Assembly (NCBI RefSeq): GCF_024172185.1
Contig: NZ_JAMZEC010000001.1
Coordinates: 5,166,001-5,230,000, forward strand
Direction of reading: 5' to 3'
DNA: 64,000 nucleotides
Origin: Nonomuraea roseoviolacea subsp. carminata
GTDB lineage: Bacteria; Actinomycetota; Actinomycetes; Streptosporangiales; Streptosporangiaceae
The translations under genes were made by a program, and so were the position numbers. The notes beneath the pieces were generated by a model that did not search any database, was not told the DNA's origin, and saw only the letters and a list, made by a program, of their open reading frames with translations. Every line of letters begins with the position of its first letter. Positions within the stretch are counted from its first letter, which is position 1. Shown here piece by piece: positions 45,886-55,500 of the stretch.

Positions 45886-47856
45886 CTATTTGGTGAGGGT
45901 CCTGGCCGCCTTCCTCAGGGCGGCGGCCTTGGCCCTGGCGCTCAGCCGCACCTTCTCCGCGCCCGCCAGCCTGGCCGTGCCGTTCGTCCCGTGGGCCCAG
46001 CTCAGCCAGCCGGCCAGCAGCGCGGCGTCCAGCCGCTGCCGCGCAGTTTTCGACGCCTTCAGCACCCGGTACGCCGTGCCCAGCGACGACGCCTTGGTGA
46101 TCTCGGGGAACACCTTGCTGCCCTTCTGCACCAGCTTCAGATAGCAGGTGAGGGTCGCGTCGGGGATCGTGCCGCTGGAGCGGTGGACCTCCACGGCCCA
46201 CTGCTTGGCCGTCAGCCGCCTGGCGGCCTTGCCCCGCGTGCAGACCTGGGCGGGGGTGGAGGCGGTGGTCGGGGTGGGTGTGATCGTCACCGTGACCGTG
46301 ACCGTGGGCAGCGGGACCGGGCTGGACGACGGCGTGGACGTGGGATCGGGGGTGCCGGCCGTCGGGCCGGGCTCGGGCGCCGGGCCGCCGTCGTCCGTGG
46401 GGTCCGGATCGGGGCCGGGCTCGGGCGCGGGGCCGCCGCCCGTCGGGGCGGGGGCCGGCGTCTGGCTGACCGTGGGCTGCGGGCTCGCGCCGCCCAGCGC
46501 CGCCAGCACGTCGAGACGCGGCGTGACCACGTCCTTGCCGTTCGCGCGGTACGCGTACGGTCTGCCGGTCGAGGTGAGCTTGGCGATCAGCTGGGTCATC
46601 GGCGTGTCCGGCGACCTGGCCTTGAGCAGCGCCAGCGCGCCCGTGACGTGCGGCGTGGCCATGGACGTGCCGCTGTGTACGGCCTTCTGGTCGTCCGGCA
46701 CCGACGACTCGATGTCCACCCCCGGCGCGAACAGGTCGACCAGCTCGCCCCGGTTGGAGAAGTCGGCGATGGCGTCGTTCCCGTCGTTGGCGCCGACGGC
46801 CACGGCCGAGGAGACGCACGCCGGGAAGGAGACGCCGTCGTAGTACTCGTTGCCGGCCGCCACCACGGTCGCGATGTTCCTGGCCAGCAGCGCGTCCACC
46901 AGCGGCTTGAAGACCTGGCCCTCCTCGCTGGTGTCGCAGGAGGTGTCGAAGAGCATGCCGCCGAGGCTGAGGTTCACGGCGGCGACGGGCGTGGACAGCT
47001 CGGCCACGTGCTCCATGGCCTGCCGCAGCGACGACTCGTAGGCCAGCAGGCAGGACGGCTCGCCGCACACGCTCTCGTCGTCCACCCGGCTGAACACCTG
47101 GATGGCCACGATCTTCGCCTCCGGCGCCACCCCGTCGGCGCCCGCGGCGATGCCGGCCACGTGGGTGCCGTGCTCGCACAGGTTCACGCCGGCGGCCAGG
47201 CACCTGTCGGTGACGGCGTTCGCCGCGCCCGGCCCGACCATGCTGGTCTCGCCGTTCGGGCAGAGCGACGTGACGCCCTCCTCCACGGCGGAGAAGCACG
47301 CCTCCTCCACGACCCGGCCGCCGAACGACGGGTGGTCCAGGTCGATGCCGGTGTCCAGGACGGCCACCGCCTGCCCGTTCCCCTTGAAGCCCTGCGCGTG
47401 CGCCCGGTCGGCGCCGATGAGCTGGAGGTTGGACACCTCGGCCGGGGGATAGGCGCGGTCGCGGTGGACGGAGGACACGCGCGGGTCCTCCGCCAGCGCG
47501 GCCAGCTCCTCGGCCGTGCCCTCCACGACCATGAACGGCTGCGTCCGCGAGCGCAGCACCACCTCCACGCTCTCCTCGGCCGCCTTGGCGGCGATCGGCT
47601 CGCGCTGGGACGCGTCGGTCAGCTCGACGATCGCCCGCGCCCGGCCCTCGCCGAGCGCGAGACCGTCCTCCAGCTTGTCCTCGGGCAGCTTGTCCTCGGG
47701 CAGCTTCTCGTCGGGCAGCTTCTCGTCAGGCGGGGTCGTCGGTCGCGCGGAGGTCTCGGAGGAGGGGGCCGGGTCGTCGGCGTACGCCGGGATGACGGGG
47801 GTCGCCGTGAGCAGGGCGAGCGTGGTCACCCAGGTGACCAGGGGGCGAAGTCGCAC
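45886..47856 (-). CDS. Secreted subtilisin-family (S8) serine protease
   Basis: A 656-residue secreted subtilase. VRLRPLVTWVTTLALLTATP with cleavage near AYA-DD is the signal peptide. After it comes a charged, repetitive stretch (KLPDEKLPEDKLPEDK) and an I9-like propeptide (RAIVELTDASQREPIAAKAAEE). The catalytic triad is Asp in VAVLDTGIDLDHP, His in CEHGTHVAGIAAG and Ser in HSGTSMATPHV. A long Pro/Gly/Asp linker and a 115-residue C-terminal domain with two Cys follow. GTG 47856 has GGAGGA directly upstream and gives a proper signal peptide; earlier starts do not. It stands between sppA and glgB on the same strand. Confidence 0.92.
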   Translation of the reverse strand: MRLRPLVTWVTTLALLTATPVIPAYADDPAPSSETSARPTTPPDEKLPDEKLPEDKLPEDKLEDGLALGEGRARAIVELTDASQREPIAAKAAEESVEVVLRSRTQPFMVVEGTAEELAALAEDPRVSSVHRDRAYPPAEVSNLQLIGADRAHAQGFKGNGQAVAVLDTGIDLDHPSFGGRVVEEACFSAVEEGVTSLCPNGETSMVGPGAANAVTDRCLAAGVNLCEHGTHVAGIAAGADGVAPEAKIVAIQVFSRVDDESVCGEPSCLLAYESSLRQAMEHVAELSTPVAAVNLSLGGMLFDTSCDTSEEGQVFKPLVDALLARNIATVVAAGNEYYDGVSFPACVSSAVAVGANDGNDAIADFSNRGELVDLFAPGVDIESSVPDDQKAVHSGTSMATPHVTGALALLKARSPDTPMTQLIAKLTSTGRPYAYRANGKDVVTPRLDVLAALGGASPQPTVSQTPAPAPTGGGPAPEPGPDPDPTDDGGPAPEPGPTAGTPDPTSTPSSSPVPLPTVTVTVTITPTPTTASTPAQVCTRGKAARRLTAKQWAVEVHRSSGTIPDATLTCYLKLVQKGSKVFPEITKASSLGTAYRVLKASKTARQRLDAALLAGWLSWAHGTNGTARLAGAEKVRLSARAKAAALRKAARTLTK

Positions 47857-47980
47857 GCGTCCTCCGAGAGGGGGATGATCTCGGAGTTTAAGGTCATTTA
47901 TCCGGCAAGCCCAGAGACGCACGGGGTTTCTCAGCGAACTCTGGGCGACCTCTCAGCGACGTCCGGCCCTCCGCGGCACC

Positions 47981-50245
47981 TCAGGACGCGGGCGGCTCCT
48001 CGGCGAGCAGCGGCTCCGGCTCCCCGGCCACCGCCGGGACCGCGCCGTCCCCGGCGATCGTGGCCGTCTCGGCGGTCAGTGACGGCTCCTCGGCCTCCGG
48101 GGCCTCCCTGCGCAGCCACAACGCGCCCAGCGGCGGCACCCGCAGCCGGGCGGAGTACGGCAGCCCGTGCCACGACTCCTCGGCCGCCTCCACCGTGCCC
48201 AGGTTGCCGACCCCGCTGCCCCAGTAGTCGTAGGCGTCCGTGTTGAGCACCTCGGACCACTGCCCGCCGTACGGCAGGCCCAGCCGGTAGTCCTCGTGCG
48301 CCGCGCCGCTGAAGTTGGCCACGCACGCCACCGCGGACCCGTCCTCCGCGAAGCGGACGAACGAGAACGTGTTGCCCGGCGCGTCGTCGGCGTCGATCCA
48401 CCGGAACCCCGACGGGTCGGTGTCCAGCTCCCACAGCGCGGGAGTGTCGCGGTAGAGCGCGTTCAGGTCGCGGACCAGCCGCTGCACGCCCTTGTGCCCG
48501 TCGAACTCCAGCACCCACCAGTCGAGCCCGCGCTCCTCCGACCACTCCGAGCCCTGGCCGAACTCGCCGCCCATGAACAGCAACTGCTTGCCCGGATGCG
48601 CCCACATGAACGCCAGCAGGGCCCGGAGCTGGGCGAAGCGCTGCCACTCGTCGCCCGGCATCTTGCCGAGGAGCGAGCCCTTGCCGTGGACGACCTCGTC
48701 GTGCGACAGCGGCAGCACGTAGTTCTCGGAGTAGGCGTAGATCAGCGAGAACGTCATCTGATGGTGGTGGTACTGCCGGAAGACCGGCTCGTGCCGCAGG
48801 TAGGCCAGCGTGTCGTGCATCCAGCCCATGTTCCACTTGAACCCGAACCCCAGGCCGCCCAGGTGCACCGGCCGCGAGACGCCCGGCCAGGCCGTCGACT
48901 CCTCGGCCACGGTGGAGATGCCCGGCTCGTCCCGGTAGGCGACGGCGTTCATCTCCTTGAGGAACTCGACGGCGTCGAGGTTCTCGCGCCCGCCGTAGAT
49001 GTTCGGCGTCCACTCGCCCTCGCGGCGCGAGTAGTCGAGGTACAGCATCGAGGCCACGGCGTCCACCCGCAGCCCGTCGATGTGGAACTCCTTCAGCCAG
49101 TACAGCGCGTTGGCCACCAGGAAGTTGCGCACCTCCCTGCGGCCGAAGTCGAAGACGTAGGTGCCCCAGTCGGGGTGGTGGCCGCGCCTGGGGTCGGCGT
49201 GCTCGTACAGCGGGGTGCCGTCGAAGCGGGCCAGGGCCCAGTCGTCCATCGGGAAGTGCGCGGGCACCCAGTCCAGCAGCACGCCGATGCCGGCCTGGTG
49301 CAGCCGGTCCACCAGGTGACGGAACTCGTCGGGCTTGCCGAACCGCGCCGTCGGCGCGTAGTAGGAGGTCACCTGGTAGCCCCACGACCCGCCGAACGGG
49401 TGCTCGGCCACCGGCATCATCTCCACGTGCGTGAAGCCCATGTCCCGCACGTACTCGACGAGCTGGTCGGCCAGCTCCACGTACGACAGACCGGGCCGCC
49501 ACGAGCCGAGATGCACCTCGTAGACGCTCATCGGGCCGCGCTGCGGCTGCTGCTCACGCCGCCGCGCCATCCACTCGGCGTCGCCCCAGGAGTAGGCGGA
49601 ATGGTCGACCACCGAGGCGGTCTGCGGCGGCACCTCGGTGCGGCGGGCCATCGGGTCGGCCTTGTCGCGCCACACGCCGTCGGCGCCGAGGATCTGGTAC
49701 TTGTACCGCTCGCCGGCCCCCACCCCGGGCACGAACAGCTCCCACACCCCGGAGCGGCCCAGCGAGCGCATCGGGTGGGCGGTGCCGTCCCAGTGGTTGA
49801 AGTCGCCGACGACCCGGATGCCGCGGGCGTTCGGCGCCCAGACGGCGAACGCCGTGCCGTCCACGTCCTGGTGCCGCATGACGCGCGCCCCGAGGGCCTC
49901 CCACAGCCGCTCGTGCCGTCCCTCGCCGATGAGGTGCAGGTCGATCTCGCCGAGCGTGGGCCAGTGCCGGTACGGGTCACGCGCCTCCTGCGGCTCCCCG
50001 CCGGGGTACTGGACGCTCAGCGTGTACGCGGGCACCTTGTCCAGGCCCGGCACCGTCACCTCGAACACCCCGTGCGCCTGGTGTTTCAGCTCATGAGCCG
50101 TCCCGTCCTCCAGCACCACCCGCACCCGCTCGGCCAGCGGGCGCAGGGTGCGGAACGTCACGCCGCCCGCGACGGGGTGCGCCCCCAGGATCGAATGGGG
50201 ATCGTGGTGCGCACCGCCCGCGAGGCGGTCGAGCTCTGTCCTCAT
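47981..50245 (-). CDS. glgB: 1,4-alpha-glucan branching enzyme GlgB
   Basis: About 754 residues, GH13 branching enzyme. An N-terminal carbohydrate-binding module (HHDPHSILGAHP) and a second (GTAFAVWAPNARGIRVVGDFNHWDG) precede the barrel, which carries GLRVDAVASMLYLDYSR (nucleophile Asp), STVAEEST (acid Glu) and LPLSHDEVVHGKGSLL (third Asp). It makes alpha-1,6 branches in glycogen-like glucan. ATG 50251 has almost no spacing to GGGAG; ATG 50245 has 7 bases and is preferred. In many actinomycetes glgB is joined to the glgE-treS-mak operon; here it lies about 6.7 kb away from it, alone on its strand. Confidence 0.93.
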   Translation of the reverse strand: MRTELDRLAGGAHHDPHSILGAHPVAGGVTFRTLRPLAERVRVVLEDGTAHELKHQAHGVFEVTVPGLDKVPAYTLSVQYPGGEPQEARDPYRHWPTLGEIDLHLIGEGRHERLWEALGARVMRHQDVDGTAFAVWAPNARGIRVVGDFNHWDGTAHPMRSLGRSGVWELFVPGVGAGERYKYQILGADGVWRDKADPMARRTEVPPQTASVVDHSAYSWGDAEWMARRREQQPQRGPMSVYEVHLGSWRPGLSYVELADQLVEYVRDMGFTHVEMMPVAEHPFGGSWGYQVTSYYAPTARFGKPDEFRHLVDRLHQAGIGVLLDWVPAHFPMDDWALARFDGTPLYEHADPRRGHHPDWGTYVFDFGRREVRNFLVANALYWLKEFHIDGLRVDAVASMLYLDYSRREGEWTPNIYGGRENLDAVEFLKEMNAVAYRDEPGISTVAEESTAWPGVSRPVHLGGLGFGFKWNMGWMHDTLAYLRHEPVFRQYHHHQMTFSLIYAYSENYVLPLSHDEVVHGKGSLLGKMPGDEWQRFAQLRALLAFMWAHPGKQLLFMGGEFGQGSEWSEERGLDWWVLEFDGHKGVQRLVRDLNALYRDTPALWELDTDPSGFRWIDADDAPGNTFSFVRFAEDGSAVACVANFSGAAHEDYRLGLPYGGQWSEVLNTDAYDYWGSGVGNLGTVEAAEESWHGLPYSARLRVPPLGALWLRREAPEAEEPSLTAETATIAGDGAVPAVAGEPEPLLAEEPPAS

Positions 50246-50362
50246 CGGCATGCTCCCAACCCTGCCCTACGACGACCGTCCATCCCAGCCACTGCCCGCT
50301 TTCACGGAGACAATCACCGAAAGTTGGGAATACCTGGTCTATGTCAGGGCACGGGTGGGGCC

Positions 50363-51595
50363 TCACGGACTGGGGTTCTTCGCCGTGACGTCGCGTGGCA
50401 GGACGCGGAAGCCCTGCCAGTGCACCGGCATCGGGTCGGCGTCCTCGTCGCGGGCCACGTGGTGGAAGTCCACGTTGACCCAGACCACCGGATCGGTCAG
50501 CCGCTCGCCGCTGACGTAGCGGTCGACGGAGTTACGGCAGCGGGGCAGCGGGTTCTGGGTGGCCAGGCGCTCGCACGCGTGGTACTGCGTGACGTACAGG
50601 TCGGCCCGGGTGAACGCCTCGTCGGCCGGGCCGCGGTACTCGGCGCTGTCGGAGTTGTCGATCTCCCAGGAGATCGGGTGCCGGTCGGCGTTGAGCGCCC
50701 TGGGGTCGAGCACCCGCCACCAGCGCATGCGCCGGTTGACCGCCCTGGTCTCGGTGGCGAAGCGGGTGCGCACCATGAACCGGCGCTTCGTGCCGGTGCC
50801 CGCGAAGTCGTACTGCTCCACGGCGTCGCGGGTGGCGGCGTCGACGTCGAAGTCGAGCCGCCAGAAGACGTTGTGGCTGTGCGACTCCTCGAAGTGCCGC
50901 CGCCCGACGCCGATCGGCCAGCCGTGGCCGGGCGTGGTGACCGTGCCGGCCAGCGAGCCCGTGGCGCCGAGGCGCGGCGTGATGGAGCCGTCGTCGCCGA
51001 ACACCCACTCCGCGACGTAGGCGTACCAGCCCACCTGGTAGCCCGACAGCACCACCAGCTCCTCGCCCTGCCGCGACCTGCGGGCCTCCTCGTCGCCGAA
51101 GCCGTCCTTGAGGTGGGCGTGGCCGCGCGCCCTGGTGGTGACGCACACGTACGTGCCGCGCCGCTCCCCGCCGGGGCAGTCGGCCGCGGTCAGCGCGATG
51201 GCCGACTCGCCGAGCGAGCCGAGGTCGTGGTAGCGCGGCTCGCCGCTGTCGTACGGCACGTGGATCTGCGCGAGCGCCGCGCTGCGCAGCACGTTCTGCG
51301 GGGCGCCGCCCCTCGGGGTGTAGACGACGTGGTTCAGCGTCAGGCCCTCGATGGTGCGCATCTCCCAGCACATCCGCCAGCGCGCGCCGTTCGGCAGCGC
51401 CTGGTCGACGAGGTACGGCGAGCCGCACGCAGCCGCGCCGCCCGTCGGCGCGGTGCGGACGCTTCCGGCCGGTGCGGCGTTTCCGGCCGGTGCGGCGGGG
51501 CGGGCGCCGGACGCCGCGGCGAGGGTGGCGCGGGGGGCCGGGGTGGCGTGGGCGGCGGCGATGACGAAGGCCGCGAGGGCGATACGGAGGAACAC
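50363..51595 (-). CDS. Exported copper-amine-oxidase-like catalytic-domain protein
   Basis: A 410-residue protein with an N-terminal signal sequence (VFLRIALAAFVIAAAHA) and an Ala/Pro-rich spacer. The rest resembles the copper amine oxidase catalytic domain: HVPYDSGEPRYHDLG (base Asp 124), VGWYAYVAEWVFGDDGSI in place of VGNYDYxFxWxFxxDGxI, copper ligands HSH (239-241) and DFHHVARDEDADPMP (378-379). The Tyr that becomes topaquinone (Y191) remains but the flanking Asn and Asp/Glu are Trp and Ala. The N2/N3 domains are missing here and seem to be in the gene just upstream. GTG 51595 follows the preceding stop by 1 bp, with GGAG upstream. Activity is uncertain. Confidence 0.72.
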   Translation of the reverse strand: MFLRIALAAFVIAAAHATPAPRATLAAASGARPAAPAGNAAPAGSVRTAPTGGAAACGSPYLVDQALPNGARWRMCWEMRTIEGLTLNHVVYTPRGGAPQNVLRSAALAQIHVPYDSGEPRYHDLGSLGESAIALTAADCPGGERRGTYVCVTTRARGHAHLKDGFGDEEARRSRQGEELVVLSGYQVGWYAYVAEWVFGDDGSITPRLGATGSLAGTVTTPGHGWPIGVGRRHFEESHSHNVFWRLDFDVDAATRDAVEQYDFAGTGTKRRFMVRTRFATETRAVNRRMRWWRVLDPRALNADRHPISWEIDNSDSAEYRGPADEAFTRADLYVTQYHACERLATQNPLPRCRNSVDRYVSGERLTDPVVWVNVDFHHVARDEDADPMPVHWQGFRVLPRDVTAKNPSP

Positions 51596-51596
51596 C

Positions 51597-52265
51597 TCAC
51601 CACTCCAGGATGTGAACCTTCTTGGCGGACAGGTCGGCGACGACACGGCTCGTGTCCAGGAACGTGCCGTCGGGCAGCCGGACGAACAGCCGGACGCACC
51701 GGTGCTCGGCGCAGTCGCCGCGCGGGGCCGTGTAGATCAGTCCCCGCAGCCACAGGTCGGCCGTGGAGCGCAGCGGCTTGCCGGCGGCGCGCTGGTAGGC
51801 GGCCCGCATGCCCTCGCCGAGCCGCGGGTGCGCGAGGATCAGCTCGGCGGCGCGGGTCTCCTCGCGCTTGGACGGAGGAGGCTGGGTGCCCGTGCCGGAG
51901 ACCTCGCGCACCACCTTGCCGCGGGCGAGATCCACGGTGCGGACGGTCAGCGTGTCGGTGCCGTAGTCGTAGACGTACGCCTCGGCCCGCCGGGCGCCCT
52001 CGTCGCTCTTGCCGTCGTCGCGCTCGACGTACAGCAGCTCGGCCCGGCCCGCGGCGAAGTGCGCCCGCGGGCCCGCGTCGGTGGCGATGTCGCCCGCCCG
52101 CCGGATCTCGTCCGGGGTGAGCGGGTCGCCGGGCGCGGGGGAGACCGCGGCGGGCAGCTCGGCCCGCGCGGAGGGCGGCCCGCCGTCGCCGGGCAGCAGC
52201 AGGACGGCGGCGGTGATCGTCGCGACCGCCCCCGCCGAGACCGCGAGCATCATCACGCCCCGCAT
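51597..52265 (-). CDS. Exported protein resembling the N-terminal (N2/N3) domains of copper amine oxidase
   Basis: A 222-residue protein with signal sequence or anchor (MRGVMMLAVSAGAVATITAAVLLLP). The mature part begins PLTPDEIRRAGDIATDAGPRAHFAAGRAELLYVERDD, which recalls the start of the amine oxidase N2 domain (PLTxxEI...). It continues with RRAEAYVYDYGTDTLTVRTVDLARGKVV, which fits the same domain, and ends VVADLSAKKVHIL. Two Cys (DCAEHRC) could form a disulfide. AAAGGAG precedes the ATG. The stop is 1 bp from the start of the catalytic-domain gene, so the pair is co-translated. Identification is based on pattern and on that neighbour. Confidence 0.6.
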   Translation of the reverse strand: MRGVMMLAVSAGAVATITAAVLLLPGDGGPPSARAELPAAVSPAPGDPLTPDEIRRAGDIATDAGPRAHFAAGRAELLYVERDDGKSDEGARRAEAYVYDYGTDTLTVRTVDLARGKVVREVSGTGTQPPPSKREETRAAELILAHPRLGEGMRAAYQRAAGKPLRSTADLWLRGLIYTAPRGDCAEHRCVRLFVRLPDGTFLDTSRVVADLSAKKVHILEW

Positions 52266-52277
52266 GTCGGGCTCCTT

Positions 52278-52309
52278 TACTCTTCGTTTACGAGCACCTG
52301 CGAAGAGTA
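52278..52309. promoter_or_regulatory. 9-bp inverted repeat in front of the amine-oxidase-like pair
   Basis: TACTCTTCG (52278-52286) and CGAAGAGTA (52301-52309) are perfect inverted copies with a 14-base spacer. They start 13 bp upstream of the ATG at 52265. The spacing of arm centres (23 bp, about two helical turns) would suit a dimeric regulator. The regulator is unknown. Confidence 0.55.
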
Positions 52310-52420
52310 GTCGCCCCGGGCGTGGCGCGCGGGGGAACGGCGATATTCGCCCCCGGCGTCATGCGCGTCCCGAACGCGCCGCGCCGCTCACAGGCATCCG
52401 GCGAGGACGACGCCCGCGCC

Positions 52421-52504
52421 GCGGCTCACACGGGTGCGGGGACGAGGCCGTCGAGAGGGGAGGCGGCTCACGCGGGTTGGGGGACGAGGCCGTCGAGAGG
52501 GGAG
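52421..52504. repeat. Two-copy 42-bp tandem repeat containing the 3' end of the AfsR-like gene
   Basis: The unit at 52463-52504 contains the stop (52468-52470) and last codons of the minus-strand regulator gene. The copy at 52421-52462 differs at three positions, is non-coding and again contains a stop. Confidence 0.88.
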
Positions 52505-55500
52505 GCGGCGCCCAGTGCGAGGGCCGCCGCGAAGGCGGTGCCGCCGAGGGCGGCGCGGGCTGCGGCCGTGACGCGGTCCACGTCTCCCCGCTCGGCGGGC
52601 GGCAGCGGCGCCCCCGCCGAGTCGCGCAGCGCGGCGGCCTTGCCGAGCAGCCGTGCCGCCTCCGCGTGCTCCCCGGCGAGGGCGCGGGCGCCCGCCAGCC
52701 CCTCCAGCGCGAGCGCGACGGCGCGCGGGTCGCCGACGTGCCGCGCCCTCGCGAGCGCGCCGAGCTGGAGCTCCCGAGCGGCGGCCGCGTCTCCGCGCAG
52801 CTCGGCGACGAAGCCCAGCTCGGCCAGGATCAGCGCCTCGCCGGGCGCCCCGGACACCTCGCGCACCCAGCCGATCCACTTGCGCAGCAGCCGGTCCGCC
52901 TCGTCCAGCCGGCCCTGCCTGCGCGCCCCGAGCGCCAGCCCGACCTCGGCGAACTGCTCCGCGGGCCGGTTGGACTGCGACACGGCCAGCGCCCTGGCCC
53001 GCTCGTGGTGCTCCTCCGCCGCCGCGTGGTCGCCGGTCAGCATGGCGATCCGGCCCAGCCGCGACAGCGCGTCGCACGCCGCGCCCCACAGGCCCAGCTC
53101 CTCGGCCATCCGCAGCCCGTCGCGCCGCAGCGCCGCGGCGCGCCCGTAGTCGCCGGTGATCTCGGCGAGGGTGCCGAGGCTCTCGGCGGCCCGCATCTCG
53201 CCCCACCTGTCGCCGCTCTCCTGGAAGAGCGCCAGCGCCCGCTCGCCGTCGCGCCGCAGCGCCGCGAGGTCGCCGCGCATGCCCGCCCATCTGGCCCGTA
53301 CGCTCAGCGCGGCGGCCGTGCCCCACCGGTCGTCCAGGGCCTCACAGGCGGTCAGCGCCGACTCGACCAGCTCCATGCCGGCCGCCAGGTCGTCGTAGCC
53401 GAACAGCGCGAGACCCGCGAACCAGCGCGCCCTGGCCCTGGCCACCGGGTCCTCGACCGCCTCGAACAGGGTGGTGTCCAGCGGGACGGGCCGCCCGGCC
53501 AGGCCCTCCAGCCCGTGCAGCCACAGCCGCGCCCGGGCCGCCCCGGGGGTGTCCGGCGCCGCCACGGACAGCGCGGCCTCCAGGGCGCGGCGGCCCTCGC
53601 CCAGCCTGCCGCGCAGCACCCAGTACCAGGCCAGCGCGTTCACCAGCCGTACCGCCTCGCCGGCCGCGCCGAGCCGTACGGCGTGGTCGATCGCCGCGCG
53701 GACGTTGGCGCGCTCGGCGTCGAGCAGGGTGAGGACGCGGCGCTGCTCGTGCCCGTACAGGGACGGCTCGGCGCGTTCGGCGAGGCCGGCGTGGTGGCGC
53801 ACGTGCCGCATCCGGACGGCGTCCAGCTCGCCCGCCTCGGCCAGCCGTTCCAGGCAGTACGCCGCCACCGACTCCAGCAGCCGGTACCGGCCGTCCGCCG
53901 ACCGCACCACGAGCGAGCGGTCCACCAGCAGGGACAGCGGGCCGAGCACGTCCAGGCCGGGCTCCCCGCAGACCGCCTCGGCGGCCTCCAGCGTGCAGCC
54001 GCCGGCGTGGACCGCGAGCCGCCGCAGCACCAGCCGCTCCTCCTCGCCGAGCAGCTCCCAGCTCCAGTCGATCACGGCGCGGAGGGTCCGCTGGCGGGCC
54101 GGGGCGCCGCGCAGCCCGGGGGCCAGCACGCGGAACCGGTCGTCGAGTCGGTCGGCGAGCCCCCGGGGCGTGAGGGCGCGCAGCCGGGTGGCGGCCAGCT
54201 CCAGGGCCAGCGGGATGCCGTCGAGCCGCACGCAGATCTCCACGAGCGCGCTCCGCTCGTCATCGGCGTAGTCGGCGTCGGCGGCGTCGTTCGGGTCGTT
54301 CGGATCGTTCGGGGCGTCCGCGTCGTCCGGGTCGTCGGCGGAGTGCGCGGCGGTGGTGGCGGTGGCGGTGGTGGCGTCCATGGCGGTGGCGGGCATGCCC
54401 GCGCGGGAGGTCAGCAGTTCGACCGCGGCCGCCACGCTCAGGGGCGGGACGCTCCACAGCGCCTCGCCCGGCACGCGCAGGGACTCCCGGCTGGTGGCGA
54501 GGATCCGCAGCCCGGGGACGGCCCGCAACAGCCGCCCGGCGAGCGCGGCGACCTCCTCCACCACGTGCTCGCAGTTGTCCAGCACGAGCAGCGTCTCCCC
54601 GGCGCCGGCCCCTGAGCGCAGGGCCGCGGCCAGCCGGTCCGCCAGCGATCCGGGGACGTCGTCCCGCAGCCCCAGCGCGCCCGCCACGGCCTCGGCCACC
54701 TCGGCGGGCGCGGACGCGGCCAGCTCGACCATCCACACACCGCCAGGGAACGGCCGTCCCGGGGCCGCCGCCACCTCCAGCGCCAGCCGCGTCTTGCCGA
54801 CGCCGCCCGGCCCGGTGAGCGTGACCAGCCGGTTCGCGCGCAGCAGGCCGCGCACCTCCGCCACCGCCTCGGCCCTGCCCACCAGCGAGGACAACGGTGC
54901 GGGCAGCCCGCCCACGGGGGAGAGCGGCGAAGCGCCCTCGGAGACGCCGGGGGAGCGGGGGACTCCGAGGTCGGACCGGGCGCCCTGGTGTTCGCGGATC
55001 TCCTGGGTCATGGCGCCCGCTGAGGACCGCGGGGTCTCCGAAATCGCGCTTCCAGAGGGCGGCATGGTCTCCGGAGTCGTGGCGCTTCGTGAGGGCGGTG
55101 TGGTCCTTGGGGTCGGCGCGATGTCGGCGGGTGGCCGCGTCTCCCGGGTGGGCGCGATGTCGGCGGGTGGCCGCGTCTCCCGGGTGGGCGCGATGTCGGC
55201 GGGTGGCCGCGTCTCCCGGGTGGGTGCGATGTCAAGGGACGGGTCGTGGCGCAGGATCGCCTGGTGCAAGGCCACCAGCTCCGGCCCCGGGTCGGCGCCC
55301 AGCTCCTCCGCCAGCCGGGTGCGCAGGTCGGCGTAGCTCGCCAGCGCCTCGCCCTGCCGTCCCGCCCCGTACAGGGCGCGCAGGTGGAGGGCCCGCAGCC
55401 GCTCGCGCAGCGGGTGCTCGGTGACGACGCCCGCGAGGTCGGCCGCCACGGGACCGTGCTCGCCGAGCGCGAGCCGCGCCGCCGCCAGCTCCTCCAGGGC

